Made by a program: the position numbers and the translations under genes. Shown piece after piece: positions 5,736 through 6,636 of a stretch of 6,636 bases of DNA. Within the stretch, counting starts at the first letter, position 1. The number at the start of each line of letters is the position of its first letter. Origin of the DNA: Candidatus Bathyarchaeota archaeon (GTDB lineage: Archaea > Thermoproteota > Bathyarchaeia > 40CM-2-53-6); NCBI GenBank assembly GCA_005882905.1, contig VBBG01000020.1:1-6636 (forward strand), given 5' to 3'. The notes under the pieces are model-generated. The model was given only the letters and a program-made list of their open reading frames with translations, was not told the DNA's origin and ran no database searches.

Positions 5736-6635
5736 TCAATCGTCATAGCGATGCGATCCAGCCTTCCTTTCTAGGAATCGTGACTCCAGACCATTTCGAA
5801 TAACTCTTCCAGATTGGGAGCTCATCGAGCGTCGTCGATTAGCAGTCGTAATGCTTTTCCCACTTACCATGTTCCTGAGTCGGCGGTTGTTTCCATGGTA
5901 TCTGACCAGGAATATGGTCGCACCGGAGGCTCCCCCTAGGATGAGGCCTATAGCGAGAAGCGACACGGTTGAGAATATGCCCGGGAAGCTGCATATGGAG
6001 CATGTTGGAGGCTGATCCGAGGGCGATGGTCCGCTACCGCTAGTGAATATGTCATTGAACATGTATCCTGAGTTTGCTGCAGCAGTGTCTCCTTGGGCGA
6101 GCGGAGAGAATCCCCAATTGTTTTCGATCGTCCATAGACTTGCATACTCGTCTATCCCAGCCGTGTCCGGAGAGACGTAGCCCCTCTTCACCGGCGTACC
6201 ATAGAGCAGGTTGGGCGCGGCATTGTTACTATCGCACGAGCCGTTGCTACCACCACACTCGTCCCACCAGAGATAGAGCAGAGTCCTGTAGCCTGGATTG
6301 GTGAAGACGTTGGAAGCTAGGAGGGAGCCAGTAGCAGGGCTGGCAATGCTTCCACTTCCTATCAGGAAGTTTTTGAGATATGAGTCTCCGGTGGAGACGC
6401 TAACGTCATGCATGTTGTCGCTGTCGGTGGGAGTGTACCAGAGAAAATTGGGAGGGTTGGCAGAGTTGGCCGCGGATATAAAGGTCGAAGTTGAGACGGA
6501 AGAGCCTGCGAAGACGTTCGAGCTGCTGCTCGTGTCAGTAAAGCTTGTGAACGGGAAATGGTCGTTACCCCTGGGACAGCCGCTCTCACAGTACACCTGC
6601 CATGTAAGACCTGCCAGAGACATCCGGTCAGTCAC
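5736..6635 (-). CDS. C-terminal part of a membrane-anchored phosphoesterase-family protein (5' end outside window)
   Basis: The frame runs off the right edge; 299 residues are visible and the first codon (GTG) is probably internal. The segments match the C-terminal half of the phosphoesterase family (Pfam PF04185; phospholipase C and acid phosphatase relatives). LTWQVYCE corresponds to the family's ITWK-Y-E, SDNMHDVSVSTGDSYLKNFL (72-91) to the NDMHD...GD-WL block, TLLYLWWDECGG (118-129) to the T-DE motif, and GYVSPDT plus EYASLWTIENNWGFSPL to the SP...HYSLL-TIE--GL block. It likely hydrolyses phosphate esters outside the cell. After the domain come a Ser/Pro linker (199-210), a CSIC pair, one transmembrane helix (about 219-244) and a 55-residue Arg-rich tail predicted to be cytoplasmic. 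CESGC, DECGGSNGSC and CSIC are candidate disulfides. Substrate unknown; the N-terminal metal or nucleophile residues cannot be checked here. Confidence 0.85.
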   Translation of the reverse strand: MTDRMSLAGLTWQVYCESGCPRGNDHFPFTSFTDTSSSSNVFAGSSVSTSTFISAANSANPPNFLWYTPTDSDNMHDVSVSTGDSYLKNFLIGSGSIASPATGSLLASNVFTNPGYRTLLYLWWDECGGSNGSCDSNNAAPNLLYGTPVKRGYVSPDTAGIDEYASLWTIENNWGFSPLAQGDTAAANSGYMFNDIFTSGSGPSPSDQPPTCSICSFPGIFSTVSLLAIGLILGGASGATIFLVRYHGNNRRLRNMVSGKSITTANRRRSMSSQSGRVIRNGLESRFLERKAGSHRYDD

Positions 6636-6636
6636 A

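Noticed and set aside
1..6636. Mobile element, CRISPR array, tRNA or toxin-antitoxin pair
   Set aside because: No transposase or integrase motifs, no regularly spaced repeats, no tRNA-like cloverleaf seen by eye, and no small overlapping gene pair. The wHTH gene has no toxin-like partner.

Overview
The window looks archaeal, most likely from a mesophilic, moderate-GC lineage of the Thermoproteota such as a soil or sediment Nitrososphaeria or Bathyarchaeia relative. This is inferred from several things together: AT-rich TATA-like boxes about 25-35 bp upstream of predicted starts, very short leaders, heavy use of TTG and GTG starts, and a small membrane-anchored surface protein rich in N-glycosylation sequons. 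No rRNA or other taxonomic marker is present, so the placement is tentative.

Layout, left to right. Bases 2-205 (+) are the C-terminal end of an unidentified membrane protein. A perfect hairpin (203-220) separates it from a convergent aldo/keto reductase (241-1080, -). Upstream of the reductase on the same strand is a small winged-helix protein (1158-1445, -), possibly a DNA-binding regulator. A compact AT-rich intergenic region then separates it from a divergent, sequon-rich surface protein (about 1526-2072, +). The reading frame of that protein has no usable start unless one G is removed next to its ATG, so it is apparently frameshifted. An O-methyltransferase of the catechol/caffeoyl-CoA type follows 41 bp downstream (2114-2743, +). 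After a 184-bp regulatory region comes the largest gene, an adenosylcobalamin-dependent class II ribonucleotide reductase (nrdJ, 2928-5675, +). A hairpin (5686-5705) separates it from a convergent membrane-tethered phosphoesterase (5736 to right edge, -) whose N-terminus lies outside the window.

The genes do not form one pathway. nrdJ is the housekeeping core and makes deoxyribonucleotides without oxygen or a small subunit. The other enzymes are general redox, methyl-transfer and extracellular hydrolysis functions. I see no mobile element, CRISPR array, tRNA or rRNA, and no clear previously undescribed multi-gene system. The points most worth a second look are the palindromes and tandem TATA-like boxes before nrdJ, the frameshift in the surface protein, the divergent regulator/surface-protein promoter, and the architecture of the anchored phosphoesterase. 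No stretch longer than 300 bases lacks a gene; the longest gap is 2744-2927.
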